Part shown: piece by piece, positions 26,528 through 35,050 of the stretch
How the letters are laid out: each line of letters starts with the position of its first letter
Position numbering within the stretch: position 1 is the stretch's first letter
Assembly: GCA_002127295.1 (NCBI GenBank)
Contig: NFUV01000001.1
Location: 62,001-126,000, forward strand
Length of the DNA: 64,000 bases
Source of the DNA: Chitinophagaceae bacterium IBVUCB2
GTDB lineage: Bacteria > Bacteroidota > Bacteroidia > Chitinophagales > Chitinophagaceae
Direction: 5' to 3'
Made by a program: the position numbers and the translations under genes
Notes under the pieces: generated by a model
What the model saw: the letters and a program-made list of their open reading frames with translations, nothing else
Told to the model about the DNA's origin: nothing
Database searches by the model: none

Positions 26528-26562
26528 AAAAAAACCGTCTTGAAAAAATCAAAACGGTTTAC
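26528..26562 (-). terminator. Terminator after infC
   Basis: On the minus strand AAACCGTTTTGA and TCAAGACGGTTT pair with one mismatch and are followed by seven T. It lies just beyond the infC stop, so infC and the metalloprotease gene are separate units. Confidence 0.7.
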
Positions 26563-26582
26563 ATATAATATAATTGCAGCAA

Positions 26583-27221
26583 CTATGCTTTCTTCTTTCC
26601 TTTAGGTGCAAACATCGCCAGCATTCTTCTTCCTTCCATCTTTGGCATGCTTTCTAAAATTCCTGCTTCTGCCAATCGCTCAGCAAATTTCAGTAATAAC
26701 AACTGACCTCTGTCCTGGAATTGAATTGCACGGCCTTTAAATTGAACGTATGCTTTTACCTTATTGCCATCCTTTAAAAACTCAACAGCATGTTTTGCTT
26801 TGAAATCAAAATCATGATCGTCTGTATTAGGAGTAAAGCGAATCTCTTTTACTTCAGAGACCTTACTCTTTGCTTTCATCTCCTTTTCCTTCTTCTTCTT
26901 ATCGTATAGGAATTTATTGTAGTCAATAATTTTGCAAACAGGGGGATCAACCGTTGGTGAAATTTCAACCAGGTCCAACTCCTGATCCTGTGCCATCTTC
27001 AATGCTACGGCAGTATCGTAAATACCTACTTCTACATTTTCGCCCACTAACCGAACTTGTGGTACCCTGATGAAATTGTTGATACGATGTTCTGCTTCTT
27101 TGCGGGGAGCAAATCTGCCCCTGTTGAAACCGCCTTTGTTAAATCCGCCGCCTCCGGGTTTGTATCCTCCCCCGCCTGCCGGCCTGTTGAACCCGCCTCC
27201 GGGTTTTTGTGGTACTGCCAT
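26583..27221 (-). CDS. infC: Translation initiation factor IF-3 with a Gly-rich N-terminal extension
   Basis: IF-3 binds the 30S subunit and checks start-codon pairing. The core starts near residue 46 (RINNFIRVPQVRLVGENVEV) and has the linker FLYDKKKKEKEMKAKSKVSE and the C-domain TPNTDDHDFDFKAKHAVEFL and KAYVQFKGRAIQFQDRGQLL. In front lies a ~43-residue Gly/Asn/Arg-rich tail with repeats such as GGGGYKPGGGGFNKGG, giving 212 aa instead of the usual ~180. The start is an ordinary ATG; E. coli infC uses the rare AUU. It lies 95 nt after thrS. Confidence 0.95.
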   Translation of the reverse strand: MAVPQKPGGGFNRPAGGGGYKPGGGGFNKGGFNRGRFAPRKEAEHRINNFIRVPQVRLVGENVEVGIYDTAVALKMAQDQELDLVEISPTVDPPVCKIIDYNKFLYDKKKKEKEMKAKSKVSEVKEIRFTPNTDDHDFDFKAKHAVEFLKDGNKVKAYVQFKGRAIQFQDRGQLLLLKFAERLAEAGILESMPKMEGRRMLAMFAPKGKKKA

Positions 27222-27316
27222 TTACTTTTTTTAAATGAATCCTGCTTCCTGTTGCAGGCATGCTTTTTTTAAATTATTAATTCCTCACCCAGGATTTGAG
27301 GTTACTAAAATACATT

Positions 27317-29257
27317 TTATTCTCCTCTCCGCGCCTTAATTTCTTCTACTGCTTCTGAAATAAATTCTGTAACTGCTTTTACTCCTACATCACCTTTACC
27401 TTGTCTTCTTACAGCTACCTTATTTTCATTCATTTCTTTTTCACCAACAACCAGCATATAAGGAACTCTCATCAACTCAGTATCCCTGATCTTTTTACCA
27501 ATCTTTTCATTGCGGTCATCTACCTCACTACGAATATCCGCTTTTTTCAATTGCTGCGAAACAGATTTAGCGTAATCCAAAAACTTATCGCTTATGGGCA
27601 ACACTTTGACCTGTACTGGTGATAACCACAGAGGTAGTTTACCAGCATATTGTTCAAGCAAAAAGCCAATAAATCTTTCGTGAGTGCCCAATGGTGCCCG
27701 GTGAATGATCAATGGTGTTTCTGGTTTGTTTGACTGGTCGGTATATTCCAACTTAAAGCTCCTTCCCTGCGAGAAATCCACCTGGTTGGTAGCCAGTGTA
27801 AATTCCCTGCCAATAGCACTGAATATCTGTACGTCAATTTTTGGGCCATAGAACGCTGCTTCATCCTGCACTTCTACATATGGAATATTCGATTCGGTCA
27901 GCACATTTCTAACCATGGTTTCTGTTTCTTTCCACAGTTCCGGTTCGTTCACATACTTCACCCCTAATTTTTCAGGAGAATGTAAAGAAAGGCGCATTAC
28001 ATATTTATCAATTCCAAATATTTTGAAATACTTCAGGTACATATCATTTACGGCACGGAACTCATCGTTAAATTGTTCTTTGGTGCAATAGATATGTGCA
28101 TCATTCATATGGAGGCATCGTACCCGCATTAATCCAAATAATTCACCACTTTGCTCATACCGATACACTGTTCCATATTCCGCAATGCGGTATGGAAGGT
28201 CACGATAACTTTTTGGCTCCGCAGCAAATATTTTATGGTGATGCGGGCAGTTCATTGATTTCAGGTAATATTTTTCTCCATCCAATTCCATGGGGGGATA
28301 CATACTATCTGCATAGTAAGGAAGGTGACCGCTTGTGATATACATACTCTCTTTAGCGATATGCGGTGTAACCACTCTTTTATACCCAGCTTCAGATTCA
28401 GTTTCCTTCGCCAATTTTTCCAACTCTTCAATTATCACTGTACCGTTTGGCATCCACATAATTAATCCTTGCCCTACATCGTCATCCATGGTATAAATGC
28501 CTAACTCTTTACCAAGTTTTCTATGATCCCTTTTTTTAGCTTCTTCTAACAGGGCCAGATGTTCTTCCAGTTCTTTTTGAGAAGGAAAGGTTACGCCATA
28601 TAATCTTGTAAGTTGCTTATTCTTTTCATCTCCTTTCCAATAAGCACCGGCGATATTGGTAAGTTTTACAGCTTTTATTAACCCGGTTGACGGAATATGC
28701 GGACCACGGCACAGGTCAGTAAAATTTCCCTGTGTATAGAAAGTTATTTCTCCATCGCTTAAGCCGCTGAGCAGATCAAGTTTGTATTCATCTTCTTTTT
28801 GAGCAAAATATTGAATAGCTTCTGGCTTGGTAATTTCTTTACGTATAAATGAATTGTTTTGTTTAGCCAGCTCATTCATTTTTTTCTCTAATGCTGTCAA
28901 ATCATCTTCATTGATTTTTTTATCGCCTAAATCCATATCATAATAAAAACCCTGTGGATTTTCTGTGGCTGGCCCAACCCAAAATTTTACACCTGGAAAT
29001 AACTGTTCCACTGCTTCGGCCATCAGGTGAGCAGAGGAATGCCAGAATGTTTTCTTACCATCCAGGTCATTCCAGGTCAGTAATTGTAGTGTAGCATCTT
29101 CGTGTATTGGGCGGGATGCATCCCAAACCTGTCCGTTGATGTTTGCTGCCAGAACCTTTCTGGCTAATCCTTCAGAAATTGATTTAGCAACATCGAATGC
29201 AGAAGTTCCTTTTTCATATTGCCTCACAGCGCCATCCGGTAGTGTAATATTTATCAT
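27317..29257 (-). CDS. thrS: Threonyl-tRNA synthetase
   Basis: ThrRS charges tRNA-Thr. The 646-aa protein has an N-terminal TGS domain (1-62), the editing domain with HSSAH (residues 73-77) and DLCRGPHIP, and the class II core: motif 2 RIAEYGTVYRYEQSGELFGL, zinc ligand Cys in KSMNCPHHH, and motif 3 HRAPLGTHERFIGFLL. The anticodon-binding domain is at the C-terminus (VQVKVLPISDKFLDYAKSVS). A -7 box (TAAATTTG, 29293-29286) lies 28 nt upstream. It heads the thrS-infC pair. Confidence 0.98.
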   Translation of the reverse strand: MINITLPDGAVRQYEKGTSAFDVAKSISEGLARKVLAANINGQVWDASRPIHEDATLQLLTWNDLDGKKTFWHSSAHLMAEAVEQLFPGVKFWVGPATENPQGFYYDMDLGDKKINEDDLTALEKKMNELAKQNNSFIRKEITKPEAIQYFAQKEDEYKLDLLSGLSDGEITFYTQGNFTDLCRGPHIPSTGLIKAVKLTNIAGAYWKGDEKNKQLTRLYGVTFPSQKELEEHLALLEEAKKRDHRKLGKELGIYTMDDDVGQGLIMWMPNGTVIIEELEKLAKETESEAGYKRVVTPHIAKESMYITSGHLPYYADSMYPPMELDGEKYYLKSMNCPHHHKIFAAEPKSYRDLPYRIAEYGTVYRYEQSGELFGLMRVRCLHMNDAHIYCTKEQFNDEFRAVNDMYLKYFKIFGIDKYVMRLSLHSPEKLGVKYVNEPELWKETETMVRNVLTESNIPYVEVQDEAAFYGPKIDVQIFSAIGREFTLATNQVDFSQGRSFKLEYTDQSNKPETPLIIHRAPLGTHERFIGFLLEQYAGKLPLWLSPVQVKVLPISDKFLDYAKSVSQQLKKADIRSEVDDRNEKIGKKIRDTELMRVPYMLVVGEKEMNENKVAVRRQGKGDVGVKAVTEFISEAVEEIKARRGE

Positions 29258-29285
29258 GCAGTAAAATCTTCTTTTAATTGGAGTG

Positions 29286-29293
29286 CAAATTTA
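29286..29293 (-). promoter_or_regulatory. -7 element for thrS
   Basis: TAAATTTG matches TAnnTTTG, 28 nt before the thrS ATG. Confidence 0.5.
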
Positions 29294-29359
29294 GCGAAGT
29301 TTAGCCTTAAAATTAACAAACTATTGCCCGGATAATCGGGTATTTATGAGCTTATTTAT

Positions 29360-29367
29360 TAGTTTTG
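29360..29367 (+). promoter_or_regulatory. -7 element 7 nt before the secreted protein ATG
   Basis: TAGTTTTG, then ATTTGAG, then ATG at 29375. By the RNase P calibration the leader would be about 3 nt. Confidence 0.5.
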
Positions 29368-29374
29368 ATTTGAG

Positions 29375-30472
29375 ATGAAACGGACTATATCCAGGTATTT
29401 ACTGTTATTAATTTTTCTGGCCCCATTTACCCAATCAACCCTTTTTGCTCAAAATCTTACGGGTATTTGGAGAGGGTATTTTGTAACCGAAGGTTTCGAG
29501 CAATATAAATTTGAATTACAGGTAAAGCAAACAGGTAGTTCGGTAACCGGTGTTTCATACTCTTACCTCAGCACTGTTTTTTATGGCAAGGCTACTTTAG
29601 TCGGGAATTTTAATAAATCTGGTCAGAACGCTTTAATCCGGGAAATAAAAACAGTGGAACTGCGTATGTCTGGCGGTTCCCAGGCCTGCATCATGAAATG
29701 TGTGTTTAAATATGAGCGGTCTGGCAAAGAAGAATTTCTGGAAGGTACTTTTACCAGCAAATTTGAAAAAGATGGGTTTGTAAATAAACAAGGAGATAAT
29801 TGTGGTGGTGGTAAAGTTTACCTGAGAAGAGTAACGACCTCTGATTTTTATATTGAGCCTTTTTTACGGGGAAAAATAAAGACAACTGACGTAATTGTAA
29901 ATAAGGCTCCTACTAAGAAAACTATTCCAACCCCAATTCCAGAGAAAAAAACTGTTACTGTAAAACCTCAGCCCGTTATTAAAAAGCCTGCAGAAAAAAC
30001 AAATCCACCTGTTGTAAAAAATAATCCGCCGGTAACAAAAACTGATACTACTAAAACAAAAACTATAACTCCACCAGTTGTAAAAAATAACCCACCTGTT
30101 ACAATACCCAAACCGCCAGTTTTAAAAAACAGAACTAATGAGTTGGTAAAAACATTGGTAGTTAACAGTCCCGATGTAACGGTGAAATTGTATGATAATG
30201 GAGAAATAGATGGTGATACAATTTCTGTTTATCTCGATAACAAACTGGTACTTTCATCAAAAATGCTTACCGCTTCTCCCCTAACGGTTAAGCTTAAAAT
30301 GGATGAAGAAAACGACGAACATGAATTAATAATGGTAGCTGAAAACCTGGGTCGTATACCACCCAATACATCTTTAATGATTGTGGAAGCCGGCGGGCAA
30401 CGTTTTGATGTACGAATAACGTCTACCCAACAAAAAAATGCAGTAGTTCGTTTTAAATACCAGAAACAATAG
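29375..30472 (+). CDS. Secreted protein with Pro/Thr/Lys-rich linker, unknown (paralogue 1)
   Basis: This exported protein (365 aa) begins with a signal peptide (MKRTISRYLLLLIFLAPFTQ). The N-terminal beta domain (about 25-160) starts NLTGIWRGYFVTEGFEQYKF, a lipocalin-like or YceI-like opening. A low-complexity linker (about 175-255) repeats NNPPVTK-type units. The C-terminal domain (about 260-365) starts VKLYDNGEIDGDTISVYLDN and holds ENLGRIPPNTSLMIVEAGGQ. The same C-terminal domain ends the next gene; I know it only as an unnamed domain of Bacteroidota proteins. No catalytic motif is seen. It precedes its paralogue in the same direction and is near a secreted caspase. Confidence 0.8.
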   Translation: MKRTISRYLLLLIFLAPFTQSTLFAQNLTGIWRGYFVTEGFEQYKFELQVKQTGSSVTGVSYSYLSTVFYGKATLVGNFNKSGQNALIREIKTVELRMSGGSQACIMKCVFKYERSGKEEFLEGTFTSKFEKDGFVNKQGDNCGGGKVYLRRVTTSDFYIEPFLRGKIKTTDVIVNKAPTKKTIPTPIPEKKTVTVKPQPVIKKPAEKTNPPVVKNNPPVTKTDTTKTKTITPPVVKNNPPVTIPKPPVLKNRTNELVKTLVVNSPDVTVKLYDNGEIDGDTISVYLDNKLVLSSKMLTASPLTVKLKMDEENDEHELIMVAENLGRIPPNTSLMIVEAGGQRFDVRITSTQQKNAVVRFKYQKQ

Positions 30473-30589
30473 ACATAGTTGAATAACCTGTTATGTTACC
30501 AATTATTTATTACCGTTTCTGTAAGCTGAGTGCCGTCAGGCAATTTTTTAATGTTCACTTCCGCATTTTCATTTATTTTCCCCTTTAAT

Positions 30590-31447
30590 ATGCCCCGATT
30601 ATTTATTTTTTATTGTTTGATGCTCCTCAGCACATCATCGGGTGCCCAGGATATAAATGGCATTTGGAAGGGCAAGCTGGTAATGGCACCTGGCGGATGC
30701 TTTCCTGTTTATAATATTGAATTACAAATACAGGTGGCCGGAACTAAAATTACCGGAACGGCCTATCACTTTTCTGACTCACTTAATTATGTAAGAGAGA
30801 ATTTTGAGGGTACACATAAAAAAGACAGTAACCAGATCTCTATTCAGGAAAATGGCATTATTACGTTTAAGATTAAAGAAGAATGTGTGCCTTGCATAAA
30901 AAACTATAAGCTTACGTACCACAAAGGTGGCGGGAATGTGGTTTCTGAAGAACAATTAAGAGGCTCATGGACCGGGAAAGCATCAGATGGAAAAACAGCT
31001 TGCGACCCGGGAACAATTGTGCTTACCAGGTTTGACAAATCTTCTTTTAAACCGGATATTAAGCTTCCCCCTTCGCTTACCAAACGGAAAGCGGAGTTAG
31101 TAAAAGAAATAAAGGTAGATACAGGCACCATTAAAATAGATTTTTATGATAATGGTACAATAGATGATGACACGATTTCGGTATATGTAAATAATATGCC
31201 CACCGTGTCAAATAAAAGATTGACTACAAAGCCAGTTTCCATTACGTTGAAAATTGACCTGAAACGTACGGAACAAGAATTGATTATGGTGGGTGAAAAT
31301 CTTGGATCGATCCCCCCAAACACTGCACTTATGATTGTAACTGCAGGTGACAAGCGGTACCAGCTTTACCTTACATCCGATGACCAAAAAAATGCCATGG
31401 TGAGGTTCATTTATGAAAAGCCAGCCGGTTCTCCAAAAACGCAATAA
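30590..31447 (+). CDS. Secreted protein, paralogue 2 of the 29375 gene
   Basis: The protein is 285 aa from ATG 30590, where the signal peptide MPRLFIFYCLMLLSTSSGAQ starts; the frame is open back to 30530. The N-terminal domain starts DINGIWKGKLVMAPGGCFPV, with four Cys that could form disulfides, and the C-terminal domain starts IDFYDNGTIDDDTISVYVNN and holds ENLGSIPPNTALMIVTAGDK. It lacks the long Pro-rich linker of paralogue 1 but matches it clearly at both ends. The function is unknown. Nothing else is recognisable in the 31448-31686 stretch after it. Confidence 0.8.
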   Translation: MPRLFIFYCLMLLSTSSGAQDINGIWKGKLVMAPGGCFPVYNIELQIQVAGTKITGTAYHFSDSLNYVRENFEGTHKKDSNQISIQENGIITFKIKEECVPCIKNYKLTYHKGGGNVVSEEQLRGSWTGKASDGKTACDPGTIVLTRFDKSSFKPDIKLPPSLTKRKAELVKEIKVDTGTIKIDFYDNGTIDDDTISVYVNNMPTVSNKRLTTKPVSITLKIDLKRTEQELIMVGENLGSIPPNTALMIVTAGDKRYQLYLTSDDQKNAMVRFIYEKPAGSPKTQ

Positions 31448-31686
31448 ATTTCAGGAAATATTCCAGAGTTTCTTTATCTTAACTTTCTATACGTTTTCCC
31501 CCTCTGAAATCAGCAGGATGGTCTGTGCAGTTTAATTCCCACTCTATTTATTTTTTGTAGCAGGCCGATAGTAAAGCTGTTTAGCAGTTGCCATTTGTTG
31601 GATATGCTGAACTTTTAAATTAAAACACCTAAAGAGCCAGTAAAATATTGCACCAGTAAATAGTTTATCAGTTGTTACTGTTTTAC

Positions 31687-31716
31687 AAAAAAAGCCGCCC
31701 CTTAATTGGGGCGGTC
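31687..31716. terminator. Bidirectional terminator after paralogue 2 / caspase gene
   Basis: CCGCCCC and GGGGCGG pair around a TTAATT loop. On the minus strand seven T follow, so it fits best as the terminator of the caspase gene. Confidence 0.8.
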
Positions 31717-31740
31717 TTTATTTAAACTTTTTTTGAAATT

Positions 31741-33123
31741 CTATTGTTTTATATCAACTACATATATAGGATCTTGCCGGCAAGTTGTAGCAGCGGTGCA
31801 CAAATTAGTTAAGCTGAGGTTTACTGTTGAGGCCTGCGCTTCTGCAATTATTTCTTCCCATGTTGGGGATGTTGTTTGAAATTTGCTAAGGTATTTTTCC
31901 AGCGAAGTAACAAGGTTAGAAGTAAAATAACCACCGAGATCAGTATTCCCGTAAGCGTATTGCCCTTTTTTTGCTGCTGTAGCAAGTATAGAGCCTTTCG
32001 ATTTCATGAAAAGATTATAGCAATACGATTGATCCCAGGTTAATAATGATTTTGCAGTTTGAGCAAAGTTTTTACCTTCTGGTTTTAAAAGACCCAGGTT
32101 GGAATTACAACAATCTGTTATTATCAGGTTAAGTCTGGCATTCTTTGCTTTTATTCTATTAAAAACATCCGAAGCATTTAAAGTAGCCACCTTAATATCA
32201 TCAAATCGGCTTTGTCGTAAATCGAATTGCGGATAAGGTTGGGCAGGATTGTCTTCATTACTATAACCATGACCTGAATAATAGAAAATAACAATATCGT
32301 TAGAACCTGGTTTTAGATTATTCAATGCCGTTTCAACACTGGCTTTTCCAAACTTGCTTCCCTTTACTTCTGTATAACGAAGTGGTAGCTTTAAAAAAGT
32401 AGCAACATCTTTTATTTGGCTATAAAGGTTGTTGACATCTTTTACTACACTGGTTCCTATCCGGGCATCTTCTGTATTTGCGACAACAATTAAATGAATA
32501 GAACTGCCTGATGCCGACGGTACTGTAGTAGTTGGAGGTGAAGGTTTCCCTCCCGTTACAACTTTATTATCATTACTAGCAGGCTTAAAAAGATTAGTAT
32601 AAAAAGGTTCATTCTCCAGGAAATAGGATTTTACATATGCCCTTGTTAGATCAGCGGTGTTCATAAGTTTAATGGAAAGAATTTTTCCTTGCTCAAACGT
32701 ACCGTCAATATTTTGCGATGTTACTCCCCAGGGCACAAAGTTTGGTTCTGAAGGAAGTTTTTTAAACCATAATACATCTGGATTATAAGCTTCATTGGTT
32801 TTAATATTTGTGGAATTAACTACATAGAAAGGATTTTTGCCTTTGAATTGCAAGGTTAAATGCAACTTCCCATCAATTTTCGATCGGCTCTCGGCTTCTT
32901 CAAATTCCATATTCACTACATAAGTATCTGTATAAGTCTTATTAAAGTATTTAACCCGCATAAAACCTGTACCGTTTCCATATCGAACCAGCATTGCAGT
33001 ATATTTTGGAAAATCAGCGTTGCCTTTAAATTCATAGCTTATTTCATAAATGGTAATGGAATACACATTCATGCTAATAAGAAAAACAAAGCAACATAAA
33101 AAAATGATTTTCAGTTTACCCAT
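31741..33123 (-). CDS. Exported caspase-family (C14) peptidase
   Basis: The 460-aa protein has a signal-like N-terminus (MGKLKIIFLCCFVFLISMNV). A beta-rich domain of unknown type (about 24-180) is followed by a short Ser/Thr/Pro linker (186-207) and then the caspase-like domain (about 208-460). The catalytic His is His285 in YYSGHGYSNED and the Cys is Cys339 in IITDCCNSN, equal to the DxCHSG of metacaspases. Most caspases act in the cytoplasm, so an exported one is notable; it could process secreted proteins. It converges with the two paralogous secreted proteins. No pro-domain or effector partner is evident. Confidence 0.88.
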   Translation of the reverse strand: MGKLKIIFLCCFVFLISMNVYSITIYEISYEFKGNADFPKYTAMLVRYGNGTGFMRVKYFNKTYTDTYVVNMEFEEAESRSKIDGKLHLTLQFKGKNPFYVVNSTNIKTNEAYNPDVLWFKKLPSEPNFVPWGVTSQNIDGTFEQGKILSIKLMNTADLTRAYVKSYFLENEPFYTNLFKPASNDNKVVTGGKPSPPTTTVPSASGSSIHLIVVANTEDARIGTSVVKDVNNLYSQIKDVATFLKLPLRYTEVKGSKFGKASVETALNNLKPGSNDIVIFYYSGHGYSNEDNPAQPYPQFDLRQSRFDDIKVATLNASDVFNRIKAKNARLNLIITDCCNSNLGLLKPEGKNFAQTAKSLLTWDQSYCYNLFMKSKGSILATAAKKGQYAYGNTDLGGYFTSNLVTSLEKYLSKFQTTSPTWEEIIAEAQASTVNLSLTNLCTAATTCRQDPIYVVDIKQ

Positions 33124-33318
33124 ATGTAGAGATATGATTAAAAAAAATGGATATCTAAATTTAATTTATTTCGGATAATAAACCATTGGTATCTATGTCC
33201 GGCATCATATTCCAATAGGTACTTCTCCCCGTTCATCATAAAAAAAGCTTGCCTCATCATTAAAATTGGGTTATCAACGAAACTTGTCGTAATTTAATTG
33301 AAACAAAACACAATTGCC

Positions 33319-34722
33319 ATGAAACAGAGAATTCTACTCCTTATCGTAATGACTTTTGTTATTACAGGTTCTTACGCACAAAAAACAGACAAAAAGATAA
33401 CTGGTTATGCTATTACCGGTCAGCAAAAAGGCCATAAGGGCTGGAAGGAAGTTCGGTTGGTGGATGTAACTACCGGTGATGAAGTAAAAACTATTTTCAA
33501 TAGCACCCAGGAAATTGAAGCCCTCAATGCCCGAACAGGAAAGCCAATTGTAAAAAAAGATGCAGCTGCTAAATCTGCTGTAACAACTATCAGCACATTA
33601 GCTCCTACAAGAAAAGTAATAAATCTTGACCAGGAGTTGGACAAAGCGAATGGGGTAAAAGTAACTCGGGTCGTTTACGTGGCACAACGGATTCAATCAG
33701 ACAAACCTTTTGCCACCAACTCCGCAGCAATGGCGTATGATAAAAAGCATGAACGCCTTTATTATACCCCCATGAATATTAACCAGCTCCGTTACATTGA
33801 CTTGAAGTCGTCTGCACCAAAAGTTCACTATTTCGAAGATGAAGCTTTTGGCACTGCAGGAAAAGGAGGTGTAGATAAACAAATTACCCGAATGGTAATA
33901 GCTTCAGACGGGGAAGGCTATGCTTTGACAAACGACGCAAAAAGTCTCATTCGGTTTACCACAGGAAAAAATCCTGTTATTACTGATCTTGGCTCCTTAA
34001 CTGATGATGCAGCAAATGGAAAATTTTCCGTTCATAACCAATCATGTTATGGTGGTGATATGATTGCCGATGCGTCTAAGAATTTATATCTTATTTCAGC
34101 TAATCGCCGGGTTTACCAAATCAGCATAGAAACTAAAGTGGCAAAATACCTCGGCTCTATTAAGGGCTTGCCGCAAGGTTTTGGTACAAACGGAGCAATG
34201 GTGGAACAGGGAAGTAAAGTAATTGTTTGCAGTTCCGAATCTACTGAAGGTTATTACCGGTTTGATCTAACAACATTAGAAGCTGAAAAAGTTTCTGGTA
34301 ATGTTAGTGTTTTCAATGCTTCAGATCTTGCCAACGGGAATCTTGCTTTTGATAAAAAGAAAAAGGATAAAAAAGAAAAAGCAGAACAGGCAAAACCTCA
34401 ACCTGTAGTTGAAGACGCTGTGGTAGCTAAACAAGAAACTACAAACGAGCAGACAGCAGGGAATGAAATTGCAGTTTTTCCTAACCCCGTTACTGATGGT
34501 TTGGTGAAATTGTCTTTTACTAATCAACCGGCTGGTAAATACCAGGTTCAATTGCTTGATCTTTCGGGAAGATTAGTGAATACCCAACAAATAAATATTA
34601 ATGGTAGCAGGCAAGTAGCAGAATTCAGATTACCTGCTTTAATAAGTGCGGGAACTTATTATATTAAAGTATTTAGCGAGACAAATAAATTTTCAAGCAC
34701 AACAAAATTGGTAGTTCAATAA
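33319..34722 (+). CDS. Secreted protein with type IX secretion C-terminal domain
   Basis: The protein (467 aa) starts at ATG 33319 with a signal peptide (MKQRILLLIVMTFVITGSYA). The middle part (about 110-350) looks like a beta-propeller-type structure: AYDKKHERLYYTPMNINQLR, VIASDGEGYALTNDAKSLIR and GGDMIADASKNLYLISANRR. A Lys/Glu-rich linker (KKKKDKKEKAEQAKPQ) follows. The last ~80 residues are a por-type sorting domain: EIAVFPNPVTDGLVKLSFTN to SAGTYYIKVFSETNK. This targets it through the type IX system to the cell surface or medium. The role of the propeller is unknown. A TTG at 33298 also lies in frame. Confidence 0.86.
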   Translation: MKQRILLLIVMTFVITGSYAQKTDKKITGYAITGQQKGHKGWKEVRLVDVTTGDEVKTIFNSTQEIEALNARTGKPIVKKDAAAKSAVTTISTLAPTRKVINLDQELDKANGVKVTRVVYVAQRIQSDKPFATNSAAMAYDKKHERLYYTPMNINQLRYIDLKSSAPKVHYFEDEAFGTAGKGGVDKQITRMVIASDGEGYALTNDAKSLIRFTTGKNPVITDLGSLTDDAANGKFSVHNQSCYGGDMIADASKNLYLISANRRVYQISIETKVAKYLGSIKGLPQGFGTNGAMVEQGSKVIVCSSESTEGYYRFDLTTLEAEKVSGNVSVFNASDLANGNLAFDKKKKDKKEKAEQAKPQPVVEDAVVAKQETTNEQTAGNEIAVFPNPVTDGLVKLSFTNQPAGKYQVQLLDLSGRLVNTQQININGSRQVAEFRLPALISAGTYYIKVFSETNKFSSTTKLVVQ

Positions 34723-34755
34723 CTAGCTTTTTAATCAGTTTCAGCCGTGAAACGA

Positions 34756-34786
34756 AAAGGGGTCTTCGAAAGGAGATCCTTTTTTA
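34756..34786 (+). terminator. Terminator after the T9SS cargo gene
   Basis: AAGGGGTCT and AGATCCTTT form a wobble-containing stem followed by T6. Confidence 0.5.
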
Positions 34787-34959
34787 TGTTAGCCCGGTAA
34801 TGCAAACGATTGTGAGCAGATCAACAATAGCTATGAATATGTAAATCTACTTACTGGTTCATTTTTTAACCGTAATCAATTTGTTTGTTGAAACAACTAA
34901 TACCTGTAACACTTAATTTGCAGCGTTAATAATTTTGATTCAAATTCAATTTGAGAATG

Positions 34960-34983
34960 AAGCCTGTTTCTACAGGCTTTTTT
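34960..34983 (+). terminator. Second terminator-like hairpin
   Basis: AAGCCTGT and ACAGGCTT form an 8-bp stem with a small loop, followed by T6. No gene is visible between this and the first terminator at 34756, so a short untranslated RNA cannot be ruled out. Confidence 0.5.
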
Positions 34984-35001
34984 CGGCTTTACACTTCAAA
35001 C

Positions 35002-35030
35002 AAAAAAACCTTCCTATACAGGAAGGCTTC
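35002..35030 (-). terminator. Terminator of the GYF_2 protein gene
   Basis: CCTTCCT and AGGAAGG pair around ATAC, with seven T on the minus strand. Confidence 0.75.
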
Positions 35031-35050
35031 TTTTAAGTTCATAGTAATTA

